A stretch of DNA of 64,000 nt from Monodelphis domestica (GCF_027887165.1 NC_077234.1:164203877-164267876); one strand, 5' to 3'; shown: positions 44,575 to 54,397, counted from the stretch's first letter. The notes: generated from the sequence alone by a model not told the origin. Program-made: numbers and translations.

Positions 44575-44960
44575 CTAGTAAACAGTCTCAGCAGGGTGAA
44601 GACGGGGAACTGTCAGTGAGTTAGGGGGGTGTCTATCCTAAAATGCAAAGACGTCCCCAGTAGAATGGGCAGATGAGAACAGTGTGTCCCAATGGCCATA
44701 AAGGTGATGGAAGCTGGTGCTGTAGAGCACTTTGATCAGAAGCCACGGTGACCCAGTGTATCCTGAGCCATCGTCACTTGTCTTGACTTTTGTCTTGACA
44801 ATGGACTTCAATGACTCTGGAAGGGGGTAATGACTTTATACAATTCTTCCTCACTTAAATCCAATTTATGCTTAAGTAAAAAAGGGATCTCCTTCATGCT
44901 TAAGCCAAAAGACATCATCTAGGATGTCTGGTCCTCTGAGTATAAAGGGCAACAACTAAC
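44575..44960 (+). mobile_element. probable marsupial-specific repeat (MAR4-like?)
   Basis: 'ccacggtgacccagtgtatc', 'tcacttgtcttgacttttgt', 'cttcaatgactctggaaggg', 'cctcacttaaatccaattta', then 'ctggtcctctgagtataaagggc' and 'aacaactaac'. I recall a dispersed marsupial element ending in a similar 'gtcctctt...gaaggacaaacaac'; a short copy of that tail may lie at 53365-53390. The family name is uncertain. Confidence 0.5.
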
Positions 44961-45047
44961 TACCTATCAAGCATCCTTTTATATTTCTCTCACCATTGTG
45001 TAGTTTTAGAGATATAGTATCTGTCTTAATTGCCAAATCACATTCAT

Positions 45048-45265
45048 TCCTAGGCAGCTAGGTATCAAAGTGGACAGAGCACTAGTTAGGGTATGACCTG
45101 GGCAAATCACTTAACCTCTGTCTGCTTCAATTTTCTCAAACATAAAATGAGGATAACAGGAGCACCTCCCTCTCAGGGTTGTGGTGAGGACCAAGTGAGA
45201 TACAATCTGTAAAGCGCCTAGCACAAAGCTTCTTACATAAAAGGTGCTTTAAAAAAGTTTTCTTC
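45048..45265 (+). mobile_element. MIR/THER1-type SINE
   Basis: 'ggcagctaggtatcaaagtg' head, 'acctgggcaaatcacttaac', 'gggttgtggtgaggaccaag' and 'gtaaagcgcctagcacaaag'. Confidence 0.87.
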
Positions 45266-46222
45266 CTTCCTAAAAATGAATACAATGATAACAAACTGAT
45301 CCTTATGGCTATGCCTACATATAATTGTTTAATGAGAGAGGAGGTGAATTCCATCAATTCACTGGTCAGCAATTCTATCAATTAGTTGGTCAGATTCTAC
45401 AACTTTTCAAATCATCTTGCAGCTAAATTTAATGCATTAAAAATCAGTAAGGAGATCAGGCCTGGATACATGAAGGATTTAAGTAGTTCCATTACTCTCC
45501 TGGTTTAATATCCCTCTTATCTTCCTTACTACTAAGATAGCAAGGGCTACTTACTATCTGATAAGAGAAATAAACTTCTTGCCATATAACTGTTGCCACT
45601 ACCTTTGTTTTACAGATAGAGATCAGGTCTTTATTCTCTGAGAGATTCACTATTGCAAGGAAAGTCCCTTTCCAGGCTGATGCCCCATCCTTATCTGGGG
45701 GAGTTGGGGGGGGGGGGGATGGGATACTGAATTTGATGCAGTAGGTTAGTTACAAACAAAAGTAGTCTGTTACAAACAATCTGTATGTCCTCAGACTAAT
45801 TTCTGATCCTCTAAAAGAAAGCTAACTCTTTAGAAGTCAGATGTGCAATGATAAATGACCCACTGAATTGTAGCTGTCTGCTCCTATACCTCTAGACAGA
45901 AATATTTCTAAACATCTGGAGAATCACTGTCAAAAGATTTTTTTTCCAGGATATTCCCAAGAGGACCTAAACCACATAACTTCCTCCAAGAAATCAAAAG
46001 CAACTTTCGGAGAGCTTTTTACCAGCTGAGGGCTATGAATGATACGGGACTGCACTTCCCAACTAGAAAACCATTGTCCTCACAGGATGGGACAGATGAG
46101 AACCAATGGTTTTCTAAAGAATTCACCAAGGAGGAAAAGAAACCTAAATTTCAGAGCTGAAAACTTGCACTAAAAGGTTGTCATGTTTCACTGATTTTCC
46201 AACTTTGATTTTAATAGTTCAT
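45266..46222. other. unique intron sequence; includes a G-run
   Basis: 13 consecutive G near 45706-45718. No exon or named repeat seen. Confidence 0.45.
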
Positions 46223-46224
46223 AG

Positions 46225-46440
46225 TTTTAAGGAGATTTTCACCTTGTATGTGTGACATGGACCTCCCCCTACCTCCTTTGGCAGCCTAGTGAAACCTAGG
46301 GATCGATTCTTAGAATAATGCTTTTAAAGACACAAAATAAAACAACTGGAAATATAAATGAAAACAATTTTTCTTAAGTAGTTATCAAAATATTTTTTAA
46401 ACAAAGTCATGGATCACAGGTTAAGAATCCTTGTTTTATA
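46225..46440 (+). mobile_element. ancient mammalian interspersed repeat, family not named
   Basis: 'cctttggcagcctagtgaaa', 'cctagggatcgattcttaga', 'ataatgcttttaaagacaca', 'agttatcaaaatatttttta' and 'ggatcacaggttaagaatcc'. I recall the same order ('ttggcagtctggtgaagcc ... ttaagaacccctg') in eutherian genomes, so it predates the marsupial-placental split. Class not determined. Confidence 0.5.
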
Positions 46441-47455
46441 AGCAGTGTAAGATAATACAGGATCTCATGTCACAGGAAAAGACAAGCAATTATAATTAAA
46501 TCTTATTTGCCAGTGAAAGGAACATTTAAGTTCAGGTTCTTAACTACATGCTTAGTTTAATTGCAAATTAGCTCAAATGGCACCTAAATACGTTATGACA
46601 ATAGCAGTTGAGCCCACAACACTTTTAATCATTATATAAAATCACTAACTACTAGTTTAACAATCCCTGTAGTAGATATCTGAAAAGCTCAATTGTCTCC
46701 ACTGGAGTGTGGGTTTTTGCAGCTTGCTTTAAAAAATTATGTGCCTTTTATTGTACTAAAGAAATTCCAGCAGAAGCACAGCCTACTCATTGATAACAAC
46801 AACCCGACTATTTTTCACATTCCTCACTCAGAAAGTCCCTTGAAGTGTTCCATGTTTTCCTAACTGCAAAAGGCTTGGCTAATTTAATTAACTGAAACTT
46901 TCCTCTGGGGTGCTGGAAGGTTCCCTTTTCTCTTGACTTGCTTCAAAGTTTGCCTTCTAAATAAAATGAATGAGACAGAATGCCCAAGCACGCCTCTGCT
47001 CTTCAAGGCATCAGAAGCTCCTAAAATGCTTCATGTTAATGTTTTCTGGTTGCCCGGGGAAAAGAGATAATTTTTTATTGATAAGCGTGGGCTCCTGAAA
47101 AAGGACATCCTCCTCCCACCCCAAGAAAGCCCCAGAAACCAGCAAATGAAAAGCCTCTGACTAGCAGGGGGTTAAATTTAGAAAGGCAGCAGCTAGGTGG
47201 GTCTCCTGTCCTGAACAATGTCTAATTGTTCTTGGACAAAGGAGGCTCCTGGAAACCAAAGCCACCAACAAAATATAAACATTTCTGGGGCTCAGGAAGA
47301 AGAATCAGAAGTCAGAAGATCTGGCCAGAGCCGCTCTAGTTAACAAGAGAGCAAAACAAGAAGGACAGAGCTGATATCAAACTTGGAAACAACATACTCA
47401 AGCTTCTTAGAAGTGTAGGAAAGGAAAGAAGGCTGTCACTTTCAGATTCTCTTAC
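46441..47455. other. repeat-free sequence 3' of the alternative first exon
   Basis: About 1 kb without a recognisable transposon, the first stretch of the intron after the exon donor. Possible regulatory content, not shown. Confidence 0.45.
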
Positions 47456-47572
47456 CGGCACTTCCACTGGAGTGTCCATCTCCACTTCACCCTGGGGTGC
47501 ATCCTTGTACTGTAGCGGTGATTCTATCACAAGCTCCTTTTTGGGATTCCTATTATTTGTCCTTGCCTGCAT
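47456..47572 (-). CDS. DOCK9: DOCK9 alternative first coding exon (MQARTNNRNPKK...)
   Basis: Minus-strand open frame of exactly 39 codons from ATG (47572-47570) to a GTAAGAGA donor immediately after 47456. Start context has A at -3. An in-frame TGA lies upstream at 47719-47717 with no other ATG between. The peptide begins MQARTNNRNPKKELVIESP and ends TPVEVP. It ends on a codon boundary, matching phase 0 of the AKPK exon, so splicing would give ...TPVEVP-AKPKLIEP.... Known: vertebrate DOCK9 uses several alternative first exons joined at this acceptor; I do not recall this peptide well enough to claim identity. It is hydrophilic, lacks a signal peptide, and would give an isoform with a different extreme N terminus but the same downstream domains. 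Alternatively it is a chance frame, though strong donor, phase and start context together make that less likely. Confidence 0.72.
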
Positions 47573-48100
47573 CCTCAGCTGAAAACCCACTTCAGAGTAA
47601 CTGCAAGAGTGACGACAAGTCCTGAATCCCTGGACATGCCAGTTATCCAGCCCCAGAAAAGGAGATCTTTTTTCCCTCCAGGCACAAGTGGTCACACACA
47701 CACACACTGGGCTAATTCAACTACCAAAGCTGTAATCTGCAAAGCCTGTTGTGGTGGGAATGCATGACAGAGGAAGGCCAGCCTCCAAGGGGTGTACTAT
47801 TCCTCTGGAAATGGGAGGAACCCACTTTCATGCCAAATGAAAACAAACCGAAAGAAATGATACAATGCACAGTGTGCTGCTGCTTCCCTGATGAAGACAT
47901 GCCTTAACACATAGGCTCTGCAATGCTCGTGAGCTAAAAGCGCTTTCCATGCAACTTGGGCAAAATTAAATTAGTAACAAGGATCTCACTATAGAGCGGG
48001 AAACTCTTCTGAACTGTGCTACACTATAAAGGCAAGGCAGAAGATGAGAGAATGCCAGAAGGAACATTTAGGTCATCGAGTGGATCTGACATTTCTTTTC
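47573..48100 (-). promoter_or_regulatory. DOCK9: presumed 5' UTR and promoter region of the alternative DOCK9 exon
   Basis: Repeat-free apart from a (GT)8 run (47693-47707). No CpG island and no convincing TATA box on the minus strand. Transcription start unknown. A weak acceptor-like CACTCTTGCAG lies a few dozen bases before the ATG, so the exon could instead be internal with a further non-coding exon upstream. Confidence 0.35.
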
Positions 48101-48102
48101 TG

Positions 48103-48198
48103 CTTAGTAATAATAATGGCTAGCATTTAGAGAACACTCTGAGATTTGCCAAGTGATTTACATGTTATCTCTTTGGATAATCACATGTGGCTTGCTTC
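48103..48198 (-). mobile_element. MIR-family SINE fragment, antisense
   Basis: 'ataatggctagcatttagag', 'tgccaagtgatttacatgtt', 'atctctttggataatcacat', the MIR tail in antisense. Confidence 0.72.
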
Positions 48199-48475
48199 AC
48201 TCTGGATGTCATCATCACTAAACAAGTGCCTGGCTCATATGGAAAAAGAATTGGCTGCTTCCACTCTGGTCCTCAAAGCTAAGAGTCTACTGGTTGAAGA
48301 GAGTATTTTCCCCCCTTGATTAAAAATCTTATTAAGCCCTATTAAAGAGCTACTTTAATTTCATAACTCCAATGAACTTAAAGCTCATATGCCTTTCATA
48401 TGAGGAAGTGCAGCCAGTGATTTCATGTGGCAATTCCTTTGGTGTAAACCAATGATCTCTATCAAGCAAAGATAA
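48199..48475. other. unique sequence
   Basis: Nothing recognised. Confidence 0.45.
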
Positions 48476-48477
48476 AG

Positions 48478-48592
48478 CTCAGTCAGCGAAGGATTCACTG
48501 AACACCTACTATGTGCCCAGGAGCTTCAGAAGGGGGAAACCAAGACCCAGCCCAGGCTTACAAAGAATTAACAAACTATTTGTGAAGATAAA
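48478..48592 (-). mobile_element. L2-type LINE fragment, antisense
   Basis: 'aaggattcactgaacaccta' then 'ctatgtgcccaggagcttca' and 'aagacccagcccaggcttac'. Confidence 0.68.
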
Positions 48593-48749
48593 ACTAAATC
48601 CAATGAAATAACCAGCAAGCAATGGAGGCAATATATAATTAAGTGCTAACTTGAGAATAGAAATAGATACAACAGCAACATCTTAGAATGAGGTAATTAT
48701 TACCTCCTGGTGTGGCTAATATGTTTACATATATACACTTAAATCTAAC

Positions 48750-48925
48750 ATTATGTTTTTATTATTTCCTAACAACAACTCTAGAAGTAATTTAAGAATA
48801 TTATGTCATCTTACAGATGAGAAAATTAAGGTACAGAGAACTGAAGTGATTTAACAAAAGTCACAAGGGGGCAAGTGTTAGAGGTGTGACTAAATGCTTC
48901 TCTTCCTGAGATTCTGCATTGCTTA
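48750..48925 (-). mobile_element. MIR-family SINE, antisense
   Basis: 'tcttacagatgagaaaatta', 'aggtacagagaactgaagtg' and 'cttctcttcctgagattctg'. Confidence 0.75.
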
Positions 48926-48954
48926 TCCCAAAGCACCACTATGCCTGATTTCCT

Positions 48955-48976
48955 CTGTGTGTGTGTGTGTGTGTGA
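48955..48976. repeat. (TG)n microsatellite, short
   Basis: About 10 GT units. Confidence 0.95.
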
Positions 48977-49110
48977 GCCACTCCATCTCACCAATTTCCT
49001 TGAGTCATTGTCACTTCTGGAAGCAGGAACACTATTACCTAGGTGTGGACATTAAAATTTTGTTTATACTGTTTTACAATGTAAGTTATCCACCACCCTC
49101 CCCTCCAAAC

Positions 49111-49767
49111 TGTTGTGGTGAAAAAAATCACCTTTAAAGTTTGTTATGATATTAATTTATGGTCCCCAAGGAATTTACTTATGAAATTCCTAAATGAAAC
49201 CCTCAAGTCAGAATGGAGTTTATGGTTTAATCACAGCGGAAGTAAGAAAAGGGAGAGGGAGAGAAGAAGAGAGGAGGAAGGGGAAAAGGTTAACTCAACC
49301 TTCTGATGGTAGAGCCAGAGGGAGTTTAGGCCCAAGGGCCAAGGTATAAGGGAGAATCAGTCCTTGACTCACGTGACCAATCTGAAGGAAAGCTGTCTGC
49401 AGGCCTCCTCTCTGCTCGAGTTCCTAGCACAAACTGGCATCCAGCCCTGTCCACAGGAAGTGAGCGAATTTCCCTACCTCACTTCCTGTGCCTCACAAGT
49501 GCCAATGGTGGCTCTAGCTTGACTTAGGACTGCCCAGAGGTCTGTCCTTTTTTGCACATGTCTGTTGAGGGCCATATTCTCAAATAATTAAATCTTGAGC
49601 TTTTTGTTGCAGCTCTTCCTAATCTCTACCTGAGTAGGGTGGAGATTGCAGTTTTCAAGACCTGACTCTGTTACTCCAAGTATCTCCATTGTCATTGATC
49701 AGGAAATAGCTAAATCCCATCCTCCAAAGAATGGTCTGAACAGGGTGGAGTAGTTTTGAAATTCACA
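49111..49767 (-). mobile_element. solo LTR of an endogenous retrovirus, same orientation as DOCK9
   Basis: 657 bp on the minus strand from TGTGAATTTCAAAAC to ATTTTTTTCACCACAACA. It is flanked by the identical 4-bp target duplication AAAC (49107-49110 and 49768-49771). It shares with the LTR at 22901 the TGTGAA start, a 'GGGCAG-CCTAAG' block, 'GGCACAGGAAGTGA', 'ACTTCCTGTG' and the 3' region before 'TCACCACAACA'. Overlapping AP-1 (TGACTCA, 49365-49371), E-box (CACGTG, 49370-49375) and CCAAT (49377-49381) motifs sit in the presumed U3. No internal retroviral genes, so it arose by LTR-LTR recombination. The open frame at 49115-49306 is a chance frame inside it. Confidence 0.88.
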
Positions 49768-49771
49768 AAAC

Positions 49772-50045
49772 AAACAACTGTTGATTTTGTTCATAACAAA
49801 AAGTTAAGTTTCTGTTATAAATTCAAAACTTTAAGGATTCCTTATTTCAATGGTATCAACATTGCCAGAAAGCCCAACCTTAGAGAGTATTTTTCAGCCT
49901 AAAAATGTTCATCTTTTGGTGTTAGCCTTTCTTCTGGCAATGATCCTCTCCAAGCTTAGCTGGGAATGGTTCTCAGACAACACTCAAAGTCAAATACTTT
50001 ACAGTTTGACAGAACATGCTGGCTATTCCTAAATTCCATAGACAG
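49772..50045. other. unique sequence
   Basis: Nothing recognised. Confidence 0.45.
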
Positions 50046-50522
50046 TTTTCTTTTTTCTTAATATTTTATTTTATTGTCATGCAAAACATACTTCCAAATT
50101 GGTCAATGTTGTAAGAGCAAAGTCATACATAACCAAAGCCCCAAAATAAAAACAAAGATACATGGATGTGAACAACAACTCCAACAGTTCTTTCTCTGGA
50201 GGTGGAGAGCCTTCCCCACCATAAATCTTTCAGGAGAGTAGCCAAGCTTTCCCAGATAATCATCATACAATCTTGCTGTTATCATGTACAATGTTCTCCC
50301 AGTTCAGTTAATTTTGCTCTGCATCAGATCTTTCCAGCTTTTTCTGAAGTCTTCTTGCTTATCATTCCTTATAGCACCATAGTATTCCATCACCAACGTG
50401 TATCACAATTTGTTCAGCCATTCCCCAGTTGATGGACATGCCCTCAATTTCCAATTCTTTGGCACAAAAAGAGCTGCTATAAATATTTTTGTACAAGTAG
50501 TTCCTTTCCCCTTTTTTATTAG
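50046..50522 (-). mobile_element. L1 3' UTR, antisense
   Basis: 'cagttctttctctggaggtg', 'tttgctctgcatcagatctt', 'catagtattccatcaccaac', 'ttcagccattccccagttga' and 'aaatatttttgtacaagtag'. Confidence 0.83.
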
Positions 50523-50537
50523 CCATTGATAGTTTTC

Positions 50538-50988
50538 AAGAAGTGAGGGTCACAAAGATCAAAGAAAGGAAAAGGACCCATATTTATACAATCTATAAAG
50601 CAGCTCAACACTTTCAGTAGTATCAAAAAAACAAAGCTAAAAACAAAAACCAATTAAGAATGCTTAAACAAATTATGATAAGTGAATGTAATGGAAGACC
50701 ATTGTGTTGGAAGAAGTGATGAATGGATGATTTCAGATACAAAGTGAGTGAGACCAATTTATACAATATCAACAACAATTTAAAAAAACTTAAAAATCTG
50801 ATCAGTGCAATGATCCACCATGATTCCAGAGGCTACATAATGAAACATGATACTTGCCTCCGTGACAGAGGACCTGAGATATAGAAAAGGCTATACATTT
50901 GTGCACAAGACCCATCTGGGAATCTGTTTCATTTGATTATGCATTTTTGTTACAAAGCCTTTGCTTCTATGTTTCTTTTTTTTTTTCT
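50538..50988 (+). mobile_element. L1 3' UTR, older subfamily
   Basis: 'caaagatcaaagaaaggaaa', 'acccatatttatacaatcta', 'gaccattgtgttggaagaag', 'gatacaaagtgagtgagacc' and 'tcagtgcaatgatccaccat'. Lies tail-to-head with the antisense L1 just before it. Confidence 0.7.
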
Positions 50989-51540
50989 AATGAGTTTCCA
51001 TAGAAAGATATACTTGTCAACTGAATTTTTTTTTTCATTTTAAAAAGTGAGTCACCTTCATTTCACAATGAGGTAAAAACAAGGATTCAAGTTGAGAAGT
51101 TCTCAAAATGACCAAAATACTACCCAACTGTAGTATTCTTTCACAGTTTGGTTAAGCTTTCAATAAGTCTCAGTTTAAAAAAAAAAAAAGCATGATCCAA
51201 ACACATAAAAGCATGCTTTTCATGCCCCTTATTTATACTACTTTAGGAAAATAAAATATAATATGGTTTCTGCTATATAAATAGGAACATATAGTAAAAA
51301 TTAGGAATATGGTAATGAATGTCTTCAGTGTAAAAAACAATTCAGTATAATGTTAAACATCTGACTAAAATCTAAAACACCAAGCCTTAAGAAAGGCATA
51401 ATGCAGCTGTGACCAATGTCATTTGACAATAACAGCCTTAAAACATTATAATTAAATTTGACTGTATCATTCCCAACTCTGCTATAATATATGTGGCCCA
51501 ATTGCCTGAAATTTTCTCATTTTAGCCTCTGCCCTGTCCT
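50989..51540. other. unique AT-rich sequence
   Basis: Nothing recognised. Confidence 0.45.
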
Positions 51541-51542
51541 CT

Positions 51543-51708
51543 ATTCCACTTAGATCTCTGAGGTCATTTCATGGAAGCCCGTCATTTTGTAGATCAGGAG
51601 ACTACGGACCAAAGGTGCCTGAGGTCCCAGGTAGTAAGGGTAAGAGATAGGATCTGACCCCAGATTGTCCAACTCCAGGGCCAGTGTTCTTTCCATTGGG
51701 TGTCCCTT
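51543..51708 (-). mobile_element. MIR3-like SINE, antisense
   Basis: 'ttttgtagatcaggagacta', 'gagataggatctgaccccag' and 'tccagggccagtgttctttc'. Confidence 0.7.
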
Positions 51709-51870
51709 TCTCCCTGAGCCCTTCCAGCTTCTCCTCCCCACCCTGGCTCAGTGTGGTCCCCACCCTCTAAGTAGGGAGGCAGTTCTATGCCCCCTTTCAC
51801 AATAAAGTTAAGCTTTCTGTGATTCTCTAAGAAAAGGCAGTTCTCACTTCTGGCTGAAGGGCCCTTAGCA

Positions 51871-52210
51871 TGTGAACATTAAATTAACTCTCCCTGCCCA
51901 TTTTTAGACTTAATCACCAAAAGCATATATACCCCACTCACACTGGAGTAGGGGAGGTCCAAAGACTAAAGAGAGAGCTCAAGCAACATCCTTTTGCTAA
52001 TATTACATTTCTTTGGATTCCAAGAAAGATATTATCCCTGCACCAATCTATCCAAAAGTCCCAAGGCCAGTCCTAAGAAATCCCTCGCATGGGGCAAAAA
52101 AAAAGTTGGGTGAGACTGAGAGGAAAAGGAGAAAGGATAGTCTGACCTCAGTGCAATTGTGCCAGGAAGGAGGGTAGGAACCTTTAATTCTGAGGGTCTA
52201 GAATTCTAAT
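51871..52210 (+). mobile_element. LTR fragment related to the LTRs at 22.9 and 49.1 kb
   Basis: Starts TGTGAACATTAAATTAACT and continues 'ccctgcccatttttagactt' and 'aatcaccaaaagcatatata', closely matching the 5' part of the LTR at 22901. Beyond about 51965 the similarity fades and I could not find the 3' end or a target duplication, so it is truncated or a divergent subfamily. End coordinate approximate. Confidence 0.6.
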
Positions 52211-52307
52211 CGCTTATACCATGACAAGACCTATGGCAATCTCTGATTCATAATTGGCAACAAAAGAGAAATGTAAGATACAGTCTTTAAACTTATTTAT
52301 TCCTGCC

Positions 52308-52550
52308 TAATATTAGGACATCTAGGTTGGAATAGGGAAGATCTAAGTTTATATGTAGCTTTAAACATATACGAGCTATGTGACCCTAGGCAAGTCACTT
52401 AGCCTCTGTTTGCCTCAGTTTCCTCATCTGTTAAATGGAGATAATAAGAGCTCCTACCTCCCAGAGCTGTTCTGAGGATGAAATGATATAATAATTGTAA
52501 AGTGCCTGGCACATAGGAAAGACTATATAAGTGTTAGCTATTATTATTAT
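52308..52550 (+). mobile_element. MIR/THER1-type SINE, full length
   Basis: 'gagctatgtgaccctaggca', 'cagtttcctcatctgttaaa', 'gataataagagctcctacct', 'gtaaagtgcctggcacatag' and 'gtgttagctattattattat'. Best-preserved MIR in the window. Confidence 0.93.
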
Positions 52551-52584
52551 CTAATAAGGGTCAGTGCCAGATTATATTGTCATA

Positions 52585-52735
52585 TATTCTTTATTATCTT
52601 TTGTCTTAGAATCAATACTAAGCATCAGTTATAAGAGAGAAGAGTGATAAGAGCTAGGAAAATGGGGTTAAATGACTTGCCCAGGGGCACACAGCTAGAA
52701 AGTGTCAAAGAACAGAATTGGACCCAGGTTCTTAT
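52585..52735 (-). mobile_element. SINE-1/WSINE-type SINE, antisense, 5'-truncated
   Basis: 'cttttgtcttagaatcaata', 'ggggttaaatgacttgccca' and 'gggcacacagctagaaagtg'. Confidence 0.88.
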
Positions 52736-52739
52736 ACAT

Positions 52740-52900
52740 GTATAATGCAGATCAAATTGTTTACTATCTCTGGGGAAAAGGGAGACAATTTGGATCATAT
52801 AACTTCAGAAAACTTATGTGGGAAATTATCATATATACTTGTAAAATAAAATATCCTTACAAAAAATTAAAAAGATATGGAAAATAAAATAAAATGAAAA
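52740..52900 (+). mobile_element. L1 3' terminus fragment
   Basis: 'tggatcatataacttcagaa' then 'aacttatgtgggaaattatc' and 'gtaaaataaaatatccttac', the last ~130 nt of an L1 3' UTR. Confidence 0.6.
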
Positions 52901-52911
52901 AGTATTCTTGT

Positions 52912-53010
52912 CCGTGCTTGAATAATGATGGTTTGCAAAGCACTTTACAAATATTATCTCAGTTTACCCTCATAACCCAGGAGGTAAATGCTTTCTTATC
53001 CTCATTTTAC
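52912..53010 (-). mobile_element. MIR fragment, antisense
   Basis: 'ggtttgcaaagcactttaca', 'aatattatctcagtttaccc' and 'tcctcattttacagatgat'. Confidence 0.75.
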
Positions 53011-53095
53011 AGATGATATAGTAATTATAAAGTCCTAGCATAATATCTGATAAATAATAAGCACTATGTAAATATTGACTATCATTGGCTATTAA
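53011..53095 (+). mobile_element. MIR tail fragment
   Basis: 'gtaattataaagtcctagca', 'taatatctgataaataataa', then 'gcactatgtaaatattgact'. Opposite orientation to its two neighbours. Confidence 0.6.
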
Positions 53096-53099
53096 AAGG

Positions 53100-53440
53100 A
53101 ATAAGTAGATAATATTCTTATGGCACTTATTATGTGCCAGTGTTAAATGCCTTACAATTATCTCCTTTGTTCACAACTCTATAAGGGAGGTATTATCATT
53201 ATCCCTATTTTACAGATGAAGAAACTGAAGCAAAAGGGTTAAGCAACTTTTCCAGGATTACTCCGCTAAGTAAGTATCTGAGGCTGGATTTGAACTCATC
53301 TTCCTGACTCCAGTCAGGATCATTTACATCCAATCCATCCACTAGTCATCACCCTGTCCCATCACTGGTCTCCTTTGAAAAATGAAGGACAAACAATAAG
53401 TGCTCTACCCCCTGTATCATTTAACTGCCTCTAAACCAGG
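53100..53440 (-). mobile_element. MIR/THER1-type SINE, antisense, interrupted near its end
   Basis: 'ggcacttattatgtgccagt', 'ccctattttacagatgaaga', 'gctggatttgaactcatctt', then after a roughly 50-nt insert ('tcctttgaaaaatgaaggac') the head resumes 'gtgctctaccccctgtatca'. The insert resembles the tail of the repeat at 44575-44960. Confidence 0.82.
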
Positions 53441-54395
53441 CAATATTAGTTTAGTTCTTTCCATCTACCATAAGACATGCTTATGGAATTGCATAAATAC
53501 AGAATAAAAGGGGCACATCAACCCTGCCAAAAAGCATCTCCCACACACCTCGTTCCTCCAGGCATCTTCCCACTTTTTTGCCCAAGTAGCCACATGTTCC
53601 TGGTTCCATGCCATTATTATAACCCTGGACAAGTGGAAAGAAGGGAAGCTGCAGCAACCTGCCTTGAAGGCTCCTAGCTACCTGTTAATGAGAAAGTAAG
53701 TGCTGGGGGAAGGGAAGAAGGGGAGATGTGCCCATTCATTGATTCTTCCTCCCAGATCTCAGGCTATGCTAACTGAACACTCATCCACTTACTTGCACCC
53801 ACATCCTGCTATTTTAACACTAGAGGACACCAGATAGTGATTGTAGTTTGCTTTTTAGGAATAACTACAAGAAATAATAACTACATGGAAACATAAAGAT
53901 TCTGGATCACTAATTTGTATGCAGGAGACAGGAATTCCATCATTTCCTACTAATTAGAAATCAACTGCTGGTTTGAATTTTCACTCCAACTTTGGATAAA
54001 CACCCCATTGGTTAATTAAAGGGTGAGAAAAGAGATGGGTGGTTTTTCTTGTAATCTCTCTCCTCTTAACGTACCAAAAAGAAAATCCTCCCCTCTCAGA
54101 TGAGTACCTACAAATTTTTCCAGTATTTATGTCATTCAATCAGACATGAGACAAAAGTGATCGTACAAGTTTGCTATCACTGACTTCTGGCATAGTTAGC
54201 AAAAAATTTTGTAGTGATTTGTATTTTGATCAACCAAAGAAAAATTCATATTTCTTTCTCAATTTAATGACTAAATTCTCTTTATTAAGGACCTATGGCA
54301 CAAATAGAATTTAAAATTCTAGCAAAGAAAACTCCAAAATCATATGTAATTTGATTCATTGACTAGAACAGGAGCTAGCCTCCAAATTATCAGAC
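53441..54395. other. unique sequence (0.95 kb)
   Basis: Nothing recognised. The 66-codon frame at 53477-53677 has no support. Confidence 0.45.
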
Positions 54396-54397
54396 AA

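Noticed and set aside
47573-47707. Extending the candidate first exon upstream to a GTG at 47707
   Set aside because: Vertebrate initiation at GTG is unlikely, the added N terminus derives from the (GT)n run, and the downstream ATG has a good context.
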